This document shows, in pieces, positions 1 to 7,874 of a DNA stretch of 29,273 nt. A program made the translations under genes and the position numbers. Source of the stretch: QHBQ01 sp038230695 (GTDB lineage: Bacteria > Chloroflexota > Chloroflexia > QHBQ01); assembly GCA_038230695.1 (NCBI GenBank), contig JBBRMT010000029.1, positions 1 through 29,273 of the forward strand. Direction: 5' to 3'. How positions within the stretch are numbered: position 1 is the first letter of the stretch; each line of letters begins with the position of its first letter. Below the pieces are notes generated by a model, which did not search any database, was not told where the DNA came from, and was given only the letters and a program-made list of their open reading frames with translations.

Positions 1-936
1 GGCAATATGGTGGTGCGGTTGGCGCAGGGCGGCCATCGGGTGGTAGCTTTCAATCGCACCTACACGAAGACAGCAGAAGTCGCCAAGGAACATCCTGCGA
101 TTGTGCCAACCAAGACCATCGAGGATATGGTGTCGGAGTTGCATGATAGCCCCAAAGCAGTCTGGATCATGGTACCCAACGGCAAGCCAGTGGACGATCA
201 GATTGACGAACTGATGGGCGTGCTGAAGCCAGGCGACATCATCATTGACGGCGGCAACTCCAATTTTCACGAGACCCAGGCACGGGCCAAGAAGCTGACC
301 GCCGCCGGTTTCCACTATATGGATGCAGGCGTGAGCGGCGGCATCTGGGGCTTGACCGTCGGCTACGCGCTGATGGTAGGTGGCGAAAAAGAGATGTACG
401 ATCACATGGAGCCGATTTTCAAGACCCTCGCGCCGGAGCAAGGCTACGGCTACATGGGAGCCAGCGGCGCGGGCCACTTCGTCAAGATGGTGCATAACGG
501 TATCGAGTACGGGATGCTGCAAGCTTACGGTGAGGGCTTCGAGATTATGAAGAAGTCGCCCGACTACGGTGCGGGGCTGGATATGCGGGCCATCGCCGAG
601 TTGTGGAACCACGGCAGCGTAGTGCGCTCCTGGCTATTGGAACTGGCGGTACGCGCCTTCTCTACCAATGGTGACGATCTCAAGGGTATCAAGGGCTATG
701 TAGAGGATTCCGGCGAGGGCCGCTGGACGGTACAGGCCGCGATTGACGAAAGTGTGCCAGCGCCGGTCATCACTCTCAGCTTGCTGGCGCGTTTTAGTTC
801 GCGGCAGGATGAGTCGTACTCCGCACAGGTAATCGCCGCACTCCGTAACGAGTTCGGCGGCCATGCGGTGCTAACCGACAAGGGCCTTGCCGACCAGCGC
901 AACGCCCCGGAGCAGCTCCCTGGTGCAGGAAAGTAA
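1..936 (+). CDS. gnd: 6-phosphogluconate dehydrogenase (decarboxylating), 5' end outside window
   Basis: Oxidises and decarboxylates 6-phosphogluconate to ribulose-5-phosphate, the third step of the oxidative pentose phosphate pathway, in the cytosol. The reading frame is open from base 1 and the first residues (GNMVVRLAQGGHRVVAFNRT) match the region just after the Rossmann glycine loop of this family, so about 10-15 N-terminal residues lie upstream; the ATG at 7 is internal. Visible family motifs are IIIDGGNSNFHET, DAGVSGGIWGL, and the catalytic-lysine segment GHFVKMVHNGIEYG (Lys codon 484-486). The protein ends after about 310 residues, which fits the short bacterial Gnd class rather than the roughly 470-residue class. 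It is the first visible gene of a gnd-zwf-opcA-pgl-rpiA run on one strand. The stop at 934-936 abuts a GC-rich repeat. Confidence 0.93.
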   Translation, partial: GNMVVRLAQGGHRVVAFNRTYTKTAEVAKEHPAIVPTKTIEDMVSELHDSPKAVWIMVPNGKPVDDQIDELMGVLKPGDIIIDGGNSNFHETQARAKKLTAAGFHYMDAGVSGGIWGLTVGYALMVGGEKEMYDHMEPIFKTLAPEQGYGYMGASGAGHFVKMVHNGIEYGMLQAYGEGFEIMKKSPDYGAGLDMRAIAELWNHGSVVRSWLLELAVRAFSTNGDDLKGIKGYVEDSGEGRWTVQAAIDESVPAPVITLSLLARFSSRQDESYSAQVIAALRNEFGGHAVLTDKGLADQRNAPEQLPGAGK

Positions 937-1016
937 CCCCTCCCCAAAGCGGGAGGTGGGGTGGGGGAGTACGTTTAACTCACGGACCCGCCCCCAGCCC
1001 CTCCCGTCGGGAGGGG
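937..1016. repeat. GC-rich double-hairpin repeat, copy A (gnd-zwf spacer)
   Basis: Begins directly after the gnd stop. It holds two inverted repeats: CCTCCC/GGGAGG around CAAAGC on the left and CCCTCCC/GGGAGGG around GTC on the right (right arm about 1009-1016). A G-rich stretch (GGGGTGGGGG) lies between them. The order and sequence match copy B at 2650-2734. The RNA would fold strongly and could act as an attenuator or mRNA stabiliser; that role is inference. Confidence 0.75.
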
Positions 1017-1030
1017 AGGCAGCCTATTTT

Positions 1031-1062
1031 CCACCTTCTACACTCTACCTTCTACATTCCAG
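1031..1062 (+). repeat. heptamer repeat tract before zwf
   Basis: Four 7-nt units (CTTCTAC, ACTCTAC, CTTCTAC, ATTCCAG) lie between the GC-rich hairpins and the zwf start. They belong to the window-wide heptamer family. Confidence 0.55.
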
Positions 1063-1080
1063 ACTGGGGGTCTGCAAAAG

Positions 1081-2649
1081 TTGAACATACCTTTCGACGA
1101 AATCAATGACAGCGCGTTGGGCAATCCGCTATGGGAGGGGCTAGGCATCCAGCGCACCGCGGAGCCGTGCGTGATGGTCATCTTCGGTGCTACTGGCGAC
1201 CTTACCCATCGCAAGCTGATCCCCGCGCTCTACAATCTGGCGCTCGATCGGCTGCTGCCCAACGGCTTTTCGGTAGTCGGCTTTGCGCGGCGGCCCTACA
1301 CCGATCAGAAGTTCACCCAGGAAGTGCATGACGCAGTTGCCCAATACTCGCGCCGCAAGCCGCTCGATCCCACCGTATGGAGCAGTCTGGCGAAGGGGAT
1401 GCACTATGTGGAGGGCGATTTTGGCGATGAGAAGTCGTATGAGAAGCTCGCCACCCTGCTCGGAGAACTCGACCGCACCCAGGGTACAAGCGGCAACCGT
1501 GTTTTCTATCTGGCAACCCCACCTACCGCCTACGAGGAGATCATCCACAATCTAGGGCAGGCGGGGCTGGCGCGGCAGCACTGGGCGGGCGGTGGCTGGA
1601 CCCGCATCGTCATCGAAAAGCCGTTCGGCACCGACCTCGCCACCGCCCGCGACCTCAACATCAAACTGAGCGCGGCGTTCAATGAGGAGCAAACCTACCG
1701 TATTGATCATTATCTGGGCAAGGAAACGGTGCAGAATATCCTGGTCTTCCGCTTCGCCAACACCATCTTCGAGCCGATCTGGAACCGTCGCTACATTGAC
1801 CATGTGCAGATCACCGTGGCCGAGAACCTGGGCGTGGAGGAGCGGGCCGGTTACTATGAGGGCGCAGGCACCATCCGCGACATGGTGCAGAACCATTTGA
1901 TGCAGCAACTTGCCCTCACCGCGATGGAGCCGCCGGTGGCCTTCGATGCCAACGCCATCCGCGACGAGAAGGTGAAGGTGCTGCGGGCAATCAAGCCGCT
2001 CGACCCCCGCGAGGTGGCCGAGCGGGTGGTGCGCGGCCAGTACGGGCCGGGCAGTATCAATGGCGAACACGTGATCGGCTATCGTCAGGAGCAGAAGGTC
2101 AACCCCAATTCGACCACCGACACTTTTGTGGCGATGAAGCTGTTTGTGGAAAACTGGCGCTGGCAGGATGTGCCATTCTACCTGCGAACGGGCAAGAGGC
2201 TGCCAGTGCGGGCCACCGAAATCGCTATCCGCTTCAAGCCGGTGCCGCTGCAACTGTTCCGCCAGATGGGCGTGGCCGCCCTGGAGCAGAACATCCTCGC
2301 CCTGCAGATTCAGCCCGATGAGGGTATCACCCTCAAGTTCGAGTCGAAGGTGCCAAGCTCAAGGATGCGCCTGCGCTCGGTGAATATGGACTTCCGTTAC
2401 AGCGCGGCGTTTGGCATACAACCGGCCGATGCCTACGAGCGGCTCATCCTCGATATACTCATCGGCGACTCGACCCTGTTTACCCGCCGCGATGAGGTGG
2501 AAGCTGCCTGGACCCTGGTAACATCGATCCTCGATGGCTGGAAGGTGCTGCCGCCGCCAGTATTTCCCAATTATGAGGCGGGTAGCTGGGGGCCAATCGC
2601 CGCCCAGCAGATGATGGCCCGCGATGATCGCGTCTGGCGAAGGCCGTAG
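1081..2649 (+). CDS. zwf: glucose-6-phosphate 1-dehydrogenase
   Basis: Oxidises glucose-6-phosphate to 6-phosphogluconolactone with reduction of NADP(+), the entry step of the oxidative pentose phosphate pathway. The 522-residue product carries the nucleotide-binding motif GATGDLTHRK (36-45), the substrate lysine motif EKPFG (179-183) and the active-site signature RIDHYLGKE (207-215), with the full C-terminal domain. The length is normal for bacterial Zwf. The start is TTG at 1081: the first in-frame ATG (codon 32) falls only four residues before the glycine loop, too late for this family, so TTG is preferred although the upstream G-run is a poor ribosome-binding site. Second gene of the pentose phosphate operon. 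Confidence 0.96.
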   Translation: MNIPFDEINDSALGNPLWEGLGIQRTAEPCVMVIFGATGDLTHRKLIPALYNLALDRLLPNGFSVVGFARRPYTDQKFTQEVHDAVAQYSRRKPLDPTVWSSLAKGMHYVEGDFGDEKSYEKLATLLGELDRTQGTSGNRVFYLATPPTAYEEIIHNLGQAGLARQHWAGGGWTRIVIEKPFGTDLATARDLNIKLSAAFNEEQTYRIDHYLGKETVQNILVFRFANTIFEPIWNRRYIDHVQITVAENLGVEERAGYYEGAGTIRDMVQNHLMQQLALTAMEPPVAFDANAIRDEKVKVLRAIKPLDPREVAERVVRGQYGPGSINGEHVIGYRQEQKVNPNSTTDTFVAMKLFVENWRWQDVPFYLRTGKRLPVRATEIAIRFKPVPLQLFRQMGVAALEQNILALQIQPDEGITLKFESKVPSSRMRLRSVNMDFRYSAAFGIQPADAYERLILDILIGDSTLFTRRDEVEAAWTLVTSILDGWKVLPPPVFPNYEAGSWGPIAAQQMMARDDRVWRRP

Positions 2650-2734
2650 CCCTCACCCCTCCCCAAAGGGGGAGGCCGGGAGGGGGAGCGAGTCGAGTAT
2701 CACGCACCCTCCCAACCCCTCCCGATGGGAGGGG
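2650..2734. repeat. GC-rich double-hairpin repeat, copy B (zwf-opcA spacer)
   Basis: Begins directly after the zwf stop. Like copy A it has CCTCCC/GGGAGG around CAAAGG, a G-rich stretch, then CCCCTCCC/GGGAGGGG (2716-2723 and 2727-2734) around GAT. The opcA ribosome-binding site (AAAGGGGA, about 2743-2750) lies just beyond it, so folding here could influence opcA translation. Confidence 0.75.
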
Positions 2735-2759
2735 AAATATATAAAGGGGACTTCAACGT

Positions 2760-4004
2760 ATGGACAACAAAGAGCAAGAGAATCGGGTACAAACGTTTGT
2801 CGGCGGCAAGCCGGTGGGGGTGGATGCCCGGGCGGTGGAGCGCGAACTGACCAACCTGTGGGCGGCGGCCAGCCAGGGCGGTGATAGCGGGCTGGCGGTA
2901 ATCCGCTTCTGCCTGATGAACTTGATCGCCTATGCCCCCAACGAGAGCAAGGTTGGAATAATGACCGAGACTGTCGCCAGCCTGGCGGCCTACTATCCGA
3001 GTCGCACCATCATGTTGCTCAACCAGCAGGGCGAGGGTGATGATACGATTGAGACTAGCCTGGCAGCGCACTGCCGTTTGCCAGTGGGTGGCGGGCGACC
3101 GATCTGCGGTGAGCAGATCAACATCACTGCCAAAGGGCCGAACGCCGCTGCCGACCTCCCTGGCACGGTCATTCCCCTGCTTGTCTCCGATTTGCCGGTG
3201 GTGCTGTGGTGGCCGAACTGGCCGCAGGGCGCGTTGACCGAAGATTACAAGATTCAGCAGTACCCCTTCGGTAGCCTGCTTGCCAGCGCCGATGAACTGA
3301 TTGTCGACTCGATCGCCTTCCCCAAGCCGGTCAAGGATATGGCCCGGCTAGCACAGTTGCGCGAACGAGATAACCCGGCGGTGGCGATCAATGACCTGAA
3401 CTGGATTCGGCTGACCTCATGGCGGCAACTCACCGCCCAGATCTTCGATGCGCTCTACCTGCGTCCCTTCCTCAACGGGCTGACCAGCGTGGAGGTACGC
3501 TACAAGCGGGGCAAGGATGTCGCCAACCCCAACCAGGCGTTGCTGCTGGTCGGTTGGCTGGCCTCACGGATGAACTGGCAAGCGCCCGCCGAGATGGAAA
3601 CTGGCGATGGGGTATGCAGCATGACAATCAGCAGCGGCGACGATCGGCCCATTGCGGTAGATATACTCAACGGGCGTGGTGATGGGGTCTGGCCCGGCGA
3701 TGTGATTGACATTACCCTGCACGGCGAGTTCGATGGGCATAAGGGCATCTTCAGCCTGGCCCGCAAGTATTTTGGCGAGGACAACCGCCGCGACTGGGAG
3801 GGTGGCCTGCCGCCAATTGCCGAACACATCAGTACCAGTATCGAGGTGGATGGGCAGAACAAGATTGAGCGCACCGTGCATCTAGGGGCGCGGGCCAACG
3901 ACGAACTGCTGGTCGAGGCGCTGGGCAACCTCGGCCACGACCCCTTGTATGAGGCGGCCCTACGCATCGCGGTCGGCCTCGGCAACCGCAGAGCGAGGAA
4001 GTAG
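2760..4004 (+). CDS. opcA: glucose-6-phosphate dehydrogenase assembly protein OpcA
   Basis: OpcA is an allosteric and assembly partner of Zwf in cyanobacteria, actinobacteria and Chloroflexi. The 414-residue product has the usual two-part layout. The N-terminal half includes the conserved region around PVVLWWPNWPQG; the C-terminal half includes VEVRYKRGKD and an Ile/Val-rich sheet region. No catalytic motif is expected or seen. The start is ATG at 2760, 10 bases after the AAAGGGGA ribosome-binding site. It lies directly downstream of zwf and its stop codon abuts the pgl start codon, which supports translational coupling and a job with the dehydrogenase. Confidence 0.9.
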   Translation: MDNKEQENRVQTFVGGKPVGVDARAVERELTNLWAAASQGGDSGLAVIRFCLMNLIAYAPNESKVGIMTETVASLAAYYPSRTIMLLNQQGEGDDTIETSLAAHCRLPVGGGRPICGEQINITAKGPNAAADLPGTVIPLLVSDLPVVLWWPNWPQGALTEDYKIQQYPFGSLLASADELIVDSIAFPKPVKDMARLAQLRERDNPAVAINDLNWIRLTSWRQLTAQIFDALYLRPFLNGLTSVEVRYKRGKDVANPNQALLLVGWLASRMNWQAPAEMETGDGVCSMTISSGDDRPIAVDILNGRGDGVWPGDVIDITLHGEFDGHKGIFSLARKYFGEDNRRDWEGGLPPIAEHISTSIEVDGQNKIERTVHLGARANDELLVEALGNLGHDPLYEAALRIAVGLGNRRARK

Positions 4005-4760
4005 ATGGCAAACAACGTAGAGCTTGAGGTTCTTTCTGATGCCGCCGCAGTAGCTCAGGCGGCCACCGACCTGTTCATCCGCAGCGCCAGGCAGGCGATC
4101 GCCACGCATGAGCGCTTCGATGTTGCCCTCAGCGGTGGCAGCACGCCCAAAGCAATGTTCGCGCTGCTGGCCGCCCCCCCTTTCGACAAGCAGGTGGATT
4201 GGTCTAAGGTGCAGCTATTCTGGGGCGACGAACGGTGCGTGCCACCCGACCACCCTGACAGCAATTACGGAGTGGCGGAAGCATTGCTGATCAGCAAAGT
4301 GGGCGTGCCAGCACAGAATGTACATCGCTTCCTCACCGAGCAGGGCGACCCTGGGCAAATTGCCGACCAGTATGCAGCAGAGCTAAAGCAGCACTTCGCC
4401 CTGCACGATGGTGAATTGCCACGCTTCGACCTTATCTACCTGGGCATGGGGCCGGACGGCCACACCGCCTCGCTCTTCCCCCACACCGCTGCCTTGCAGA
4501 TCACCGATCGGCTGACCGCCACCAACTACGTAGAGAAGCTGAACGCCCAGCGTCTGACCCTGACCGCACCGGTTATTAACGCTGCCGCGCTGGTAGCCTT
4601 CCTGGTCGCTGGCCCCGACAAGGCCGACGCGCTTCACGAAGTCCTCGAAGGTCAGCTCGACCCAGACACCTACCCCTCGCAGCTAATCGCGCCGCAACAT
4701 GGCAAGCTCTACTGGCTGGTGGATCAGGCTGCGGCTGCCAATCTAACAAAAAAGGCATGA
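4005..4760 (+). CDS. pgl: 6-phosphogluconolactonase
   Basis: Hydrolyses 6-phosphogluconolactone to 6-phosphogluconate, linking Zwf to Gnd. The 251-residue protein is of DevB/Pgl type: LSGGSTP (phosphate loop, about 42-48), WGDERCVP (73-80) with the conserved D-E-R, and LGMGPDGHTASLFP (146-159), which contains the catalytic-histidine region. The ATG directly follows the opcA TAG with no gap, so it is probably read by coupling. The 3' end reads into a GGCATGA repeat that supplies the TGA stop and, seven bases later, the start region of rpiA. Confidence 0.94.
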   Translation: MANNVELEVLSDAAAVAQAATDLFIRSARQAIATHERFDVALSGGSTPKAMFALLAAPPFDKQVDWSKVQLFWGDERCVPPDHPDSNYGVAEALLISKVGVPAQNVHRFLTEQGDPGQIADQYAAELKQHFALHDGELPRFDLIYLGMGPDGHTASLFPHTAALQITDRLTATNYVEKLNAQRLTLTAPVINAAALVAFLVAGPDKADALHEVLEGQLDPDTYPSQLIAPQHGKLYWLVDQAAAANLTKKA

Positions 4761-4763
4761 GGC

Positions 4764-5525
4764 ATGAGTAACGATCAGCAGGCCGCAGATGCGCCAACCC
4801 CCCAATCCACAATCTCCAATCTACAATCTACCATCGAAGGGTACAAGCAGGCAGCGGTCCAAGCCGTCATCCCGCTGGTCGAAGATGGCATGGCGCTGGG
4901 GCTAGGCACCGGCACTACCGCCCGCCTGCTGCTGCCCCTGCTGGCGGAGCGCATCGCCAATGAAGGGTTGCGCCTCGTCTGCGTGCCAACCAGTGAAGAG
5001 ACCGCCCAGCTTGCCCGCAGCCTGAACATCCCTATCAGCGCCCTGGAGCAGCAACCTCACCTCGATCTGACTATTGATGGGGCGGACGAGATCCTACCCG
5101 CTGGCCTCAGCTTGATCAAGGGTCGCGGCGGGGCGTTGCTGCGCGAAAAGATCGTGGCCCTATCCAGCAAGCGGTTGGTCATTGTCGCCGACGACAGCAA
5201 GCTGGTTGAATGGCTGGGTGAACATCAACCCTTGCCGGTCGAGGTCATTCAATTTGGCTGGCGACGCGCCGCCGCTAAATTGGAGGCGCTGGGTGGCAGC
5301 GTTGTGCTGCGTCCGGCAGCCGCCAACTCCCAGGAGCCTTACCATACCGATAGTGGCAACTACATCCTCGATTGCCACTTCGGGCCGATTACCGATCCCG
5401 CTACGCTGGAGCGCGACATAAAGCAGATCACCGGCGTGGTCGAGAGCGGTCTGTTCGTGGGCATCGCCAAAATGGCATTCATTGCAGGCGCAGCAGGGGT
5501 GAAGACTATACGGAGTGATGAGTGA
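4764..5525 (+). CDS. rpiA: ribose-5-phosphate isomerase A
   Basis: Interconverts ribulose-5-phosphate and ribose-5-phosphate, the last enzyme of this operon. Family motifs are GLGTGTTA (46-53), VPTSEET (74-80), IDGADE (104-109) and KGRGGALLREK (119-129), which contain the phosphate-binding and catalytic residues. The product is 253 residues. The first 25 or so residues (rich in Q, T, S, N and A) are not typical of RpiA and are encoded partly by 7-nt repeats at 4799-4841, so the tail looks like repeat captured into the reading frame. A start at 4764 keeps the 3-base gap to pgl. The TGA stop lies in a GTGATGA heptamer run. Confidence 0.95.
   Translation: MSNDQQAADAPTPQSTISNLQSTIEGYKQAAVQAVIPLVEDGMALGLGTGTTARLLLPLLAERIANEGLRLVCVPTSEETAQLARSLNIPISALEQQPHLDLTIDGADEILPAGLSLIKGRGGALLREKIVALSSKRLVIVADDSKLVEWLGEHQPLPVEVIQFGWRRAAAKLEALGGSVVLRPAAANSQEPYHTDSGNYILDCHFGPITDPATLERDIKQITGVVESGLFVGIAKMAFIAGAAGVKTIRSDE
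4799..4841 (+). repeat. heptamer repeat inside the rpiA 5' coding end
   Basis: Tandem 7-nt units CAATCCA, CAATCTC, CAATCTA, CAATCTA, CCATCGA encode part of the atypical N-terminal tail of RpiA. The same units recur in the untranslated leader at 22947-22980. Confidence 0.65.
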
Positions 5526-5541
5526 TGAGTGATGAATGGGG
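5514..5541 (+). repeat. heptamer repeat (GTGATGA)n at the rpiA stop
   Basis: Three perfect GTGATGA units, preceded by coding sequence and followed by ATGGGGG. The rpiA stop codon is one of the TGAs in the run. Confidence 0.7.
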
Positions 5542-5576
5542 GCATTTCACAATCTTGCCCAATGTGAATGTCTGTG

Positions 5577-5596
5577 GGGCGAACCGCCGTTCGCCC
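5577..5596. repeat. dispersed GGGCGAAC palindrome (REP-like), copy 1
   Basis: A perfect 8-bp inverted repeat GGGCGAAC/GTTCGCCC with a 4-base loop, in the rpiA-NYN spacer. It matches copies at 15579-15598 and 27325-27346. Confidence 0.65.
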
Positions 5597-5653
5597 TGGT
5601 GGGGATCGGCAGATGGCTTACCTAACCTGAATGTGGCAACTTTTTATCGCTTA

Positions 5654-5662
5654 TGTTATAAT
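5654..5662 (+). promoter_or_regulatory. extended -10 promoter
   Basis: TGTTATAAT is a TGn extension plus a perfect TATAAT. No good -35 is seen 17 bp upstream (TGGCAA). Transcription would begin near 5669, on the ATG of the small ORF. Confidence 0.6.
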
Positions 5663-5668
5663 CGCCCT

Positions 5669-5782
5669 ATGATGTTGAAGCAAATGCAAGGTTTGCTCAC
5701 TTATGGGCAGGTAGCTGAACTTGCAACACGCATAGAGGTAGTAAAGACAGTTTCAGTCCATATACTTAGAAGGGGTAGCTGA
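5669..5782 (+). CDS. possible 37-residue leaderless ORF, unknown function
   Basis: A 37-residue ORF beginning MMLKQMQGLL, with its tandem ATGs falling about where transcription from the extended -10 promoter should start, so it could be translated as a leaderless mRNA. Its TGA (5780-5782) overlaps the ATG of the NYN-domain gene by one base, the usual arrangement for coupling. It has no recognisable domain. The segment may simply be the 5' leader of the NYN gene, which has its own ribosome-binding site AGAAGGGG at 5768-5775. The frame stays open further upstream to 5522, but that part is repeat-derived and lies ahead of the promoter. Confidence 0.3.
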   Translation: MMLKQMQGLLTYGQVAELATRIEVVKTVSVHILRRGS

Positions 5783-6288
5783 TGAGCGCCACCGCTGCAT
5801 GGCTGATTGATGTAGGTTACGTTGTGAAGGCGAGTAAAGGCCGCTTCAAGCTCGATTACGTCGAGGCGGGACGGTTCATCAAACGCAAGTGCGGGCCAAC
5901 CCGCATCTATCTTTTCAATGGCTTTGACCCCACCCACGGCATAGAGCAGGATCTGCAATATTTCTACGACACGATGAAGCGGCACGGGATGCAGGTGCGC
6001 CTGCACCCGATGCAGCCCGACAGTGAGGGCATCTATCGCCAGCGGCGGGTGGATGTTGACCTCAGCGCCCACCTGGTCTGGCAGGCCAGCATCCCCGAAG
6101 TGCAAACCGTGGTGCTTACTACTGGCGATCAGGATTTCGTCCCCGCTGTGGAGATGGTGCGCCGCGAATACAATAAAAATATCATCCTATTCACCTACCG
6201 TACCATGGTCAACCGCGATCTGGTCATCTGCGCCAACGAGTGGTGGCAGTTCGAGGATGAGGAGGATGCGGTAGCCCGCAAGTGGTAG
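5782..6288 (+). CDS. NYN-domain (LabA/DUF88-like) protein, putative ribonuclease
   Basis: A 168-residue protein with the PIN-like NYN fold. Acidic positions expected for metal binding are visible: Asp10 in WLIDVGYV, Asp91/Asp93 in RVDVDL, and Asp116/Asp118 in TTGDQDF, the family's signature SGDxDF-like site. Family members are suspected or shown RNases acting on RNA processing; the substrate here is unknown. The start ATG follows AGAAGGGG by six bases. It is transcribed from the extended -10 promoter upstream, probably independently of the pentose phosphate operon, and lies 17 bases before the PLP decarboxylase gene, so the two are probably co-transcribed. Confidence 0.85.
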   Translation: MSATAAWLIDVGYVVKASKGRFKLDYVEAGRFIKRKCGPTRIYLFNGFDPTHGIEQDLQYFYDTMKRHGMQVRLHPMQPDSEGIYRQRRVDVDLSAHLVWQASIPEVQTVVLTTGDQDFVPAVEMVRREYNKNIILFTYRTMVNRDLVICANEWWQFEDEEDAVARKW

Positions 6289-6305
6289 GCGGGAAGGAAA
6301 ACTAA

Positions 6306-7769
6306 ATGGATTCTCCCCAACTTGAAGCCGAAATAGGGCTAGACCCCCAGGACTGGGCAGCGATGCGCGAACTGGGCCACCGCATGGTGGACGATATGAT
6401 GTCTTACCTGGAAACGGTGCGCGAACGCCCAGTCTGGCAGCCGATACCAGCGGAGGTGAAGGCGCAGTTTAAGCAGCCCGCGCCAACTGAGGCGCAAGGC
6501 GCGGCGCAGGCTTATACCGACTTCACGGAACAGATTTTGCCCTACCCGACGGGCAATATCCACCCCCGCTTTTGGGGCTGGGTGATGGGTACTGGCACAC
6601 CGCTGGGGGCGCTGGCCGAGATGCTGGCCGCGACGATGAACCCGAACCTTGGTGGTGTCGAACACATCGCCAATTACGTCGAGGCTCAAGTGCTGGACTG
6701 GTGCAAGCAGATGCTCGGCTATGCGGCGGATGCCAGTGGTATCCTGGTCAGCGGCGGCTCGATGGCGAATCTGGTCGGCCTTACCGTCGCCCGCAACACG
6801 ATGGCAGGGTTTGACATTCGGGAGCAGGGGCTGCAAGCTGCACCACGCAAGCTGGTACTCTATGGCTCAGTTGAGATGCACAGCAGCTTGCAGAAAGCGG
6901 TAGAGTTGCTGGGCCTGGGCAACGAGGCGCTGCGTAAGATACCAGTCAACGCCGACTTCCAGATTGACATAGCGGCGCTGGAGGAGGCTATCGCTGCCGA
7001 CAAGGCCGCAGGCTATCAACCGTTCTGCATCGTGGGCAATGCGGGTACGGTCAACACCGGCGCGATTGATGACCTCAGCCAACTGGCCGATATCTGCCAG
7101 CGCGAGGGGCTGTGGTATCACGTTGACGGCGCGTTTGGTGCGTTGGCCGCACTCTCACCCACGCTACGTCCCCGTCTGGCAGGGATGGAGCGGGCCGACT
7201 CCCTGGCCTTCGACCTGCACAAGTGGATGTATATGCCCTACGAAGTGGGCTGCACCCTGGTACGCAACGCCGAAGCTCACCGCCGCGCCTTCTCGCTTAC
7301 CCCAGCCTACCTGACGCATGGCGATCGCGGCATGGCTGCCGGTTCGCTCTGGTTCAGCGATTACGGCATCCAACTATCGCGTGGCTTTCGTGCGCTCAAG
7401 GTTTGGATGAGCATCAAGGAACATGGGCTGGACAAGTATGCGCGGATGATCGAGCAGAACGTTGCCCAGTGCCGCTACCTAACCGCGCAGGTCGAAGCGG
7501 CACCTGAGCTAGAGCTACTCGCGCCCACCGCGTTGAACATCGTCTGCTTCCGCTATGTCGCCCCAAGAATGAGCGACGAGCAGCTAAACGTCTTGAACAA
7601 GGAACTGCTGACCCAACTTCAGGAAGCGGGCATCGCTGGGCCGAGCAGCACCACGCTGAACGGCAGGTTCGCCATCCGGGTAGCCAACACCAACCAGCGC
7701 AGCCGCCGTGAAGACTTCGACATTCTGGTGCGCGAAGTGTTGCGCCTGGGCAGGACTCTTGCAGTATGA
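6306..7769 (+). CDS. group II pyridoxal-phosphate-dependent amino acid decarboxylase
   Basis: A 487-residue PLP enzyme of the aromatic-L-amino-acid/glutamate/histidine decarboxylase family (group II). It shows SGGSMAN (phosphate binding, from 149), His272 and Asp274 in YHVDGAFGA (ring stacking and pyridine-nitrogen contact), and Lys306 in DLHKWMYMPYEVGC, the internal aldimine lysine. N-terminal MRELGHRMVDDMMSYL and NIHPRFWGWV are typical of aromatic amino acid decarboxylases, but the substrate cannot be fixed by eye. The usual HVDAAYGG is HVDGAFGA here, a mild departure. The ribosome-binding site is GGAAGGA a few bases before ATG. The stop TGA lies at the start of a GATGAGT heptamer run. Confidence 0.88.
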   Translation: MDSPQLEAEIGLDPQDWAAMRELGHRMVDDMMSYLETVRERPVWQPIPAEVKAQFKQPAPTEAQGAAQAYTDFTEQILPYPTGNIHPRFWGWVMGTGTPLGALAEMLAATMNPNLGGVEHIANYVEAQVLDWCKQMLGYAADASGILVSGGSMANLVGLTVARNTMAGFDIREQGLQAAPRKLVLYGSVEMHSSLQKAVELLGLGNEALRKIPVNADFQIDIAALEEAIAADKAAGYQPFCIVGNAGTVNTGAIDDLSQLADICQREGLWYHVDGAFGALAALSPTLRPRLAGMERADSLAFDLHKWMYMPYEVGCTLVRNAEAHRRAFSLTPAYLTHGDRGMAAGSLWFSDYGIQLSRGFRALKVWMSIKEHGLDKYARMIEQNVAQCRYLTAQVEAAPELELLAPTALNIVCFRYVAPRMSDEQLNVLNKELLTQLQEAGIAGPSSTTLNGRFAIRVANTNQRSRREDFDILVREVLRLGRTLAV

Positions 7770-7798
7770 TGAGTGATGAATGATGAGTGATGAATGGG
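7766..7798 (+). repeat. heptamer repeat at the decarboxylase stop
   Basis: Units GTATGAT, GAGTGAT, GAATGAT, GAGTGAT, GAATGGG in tandem. The decarboxylase TGA is in the first unit. Confidence 0.7.
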
Positions 7799-7874
7799 TG
7801 AGTTACGGTTGGCCCGAGCAGAGGATGGTAGCGAATAGCGGAGCAGCAAAGGCAGAAGCAGAAAGGAACGCCTG

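Noticed and set aside
5522..5668. Upstream extension of the small ORF before the NYN gene.
   Set aside because: It runs through a heptamer repeat and a palindrome and lies before the promoter; the coding look is absent.
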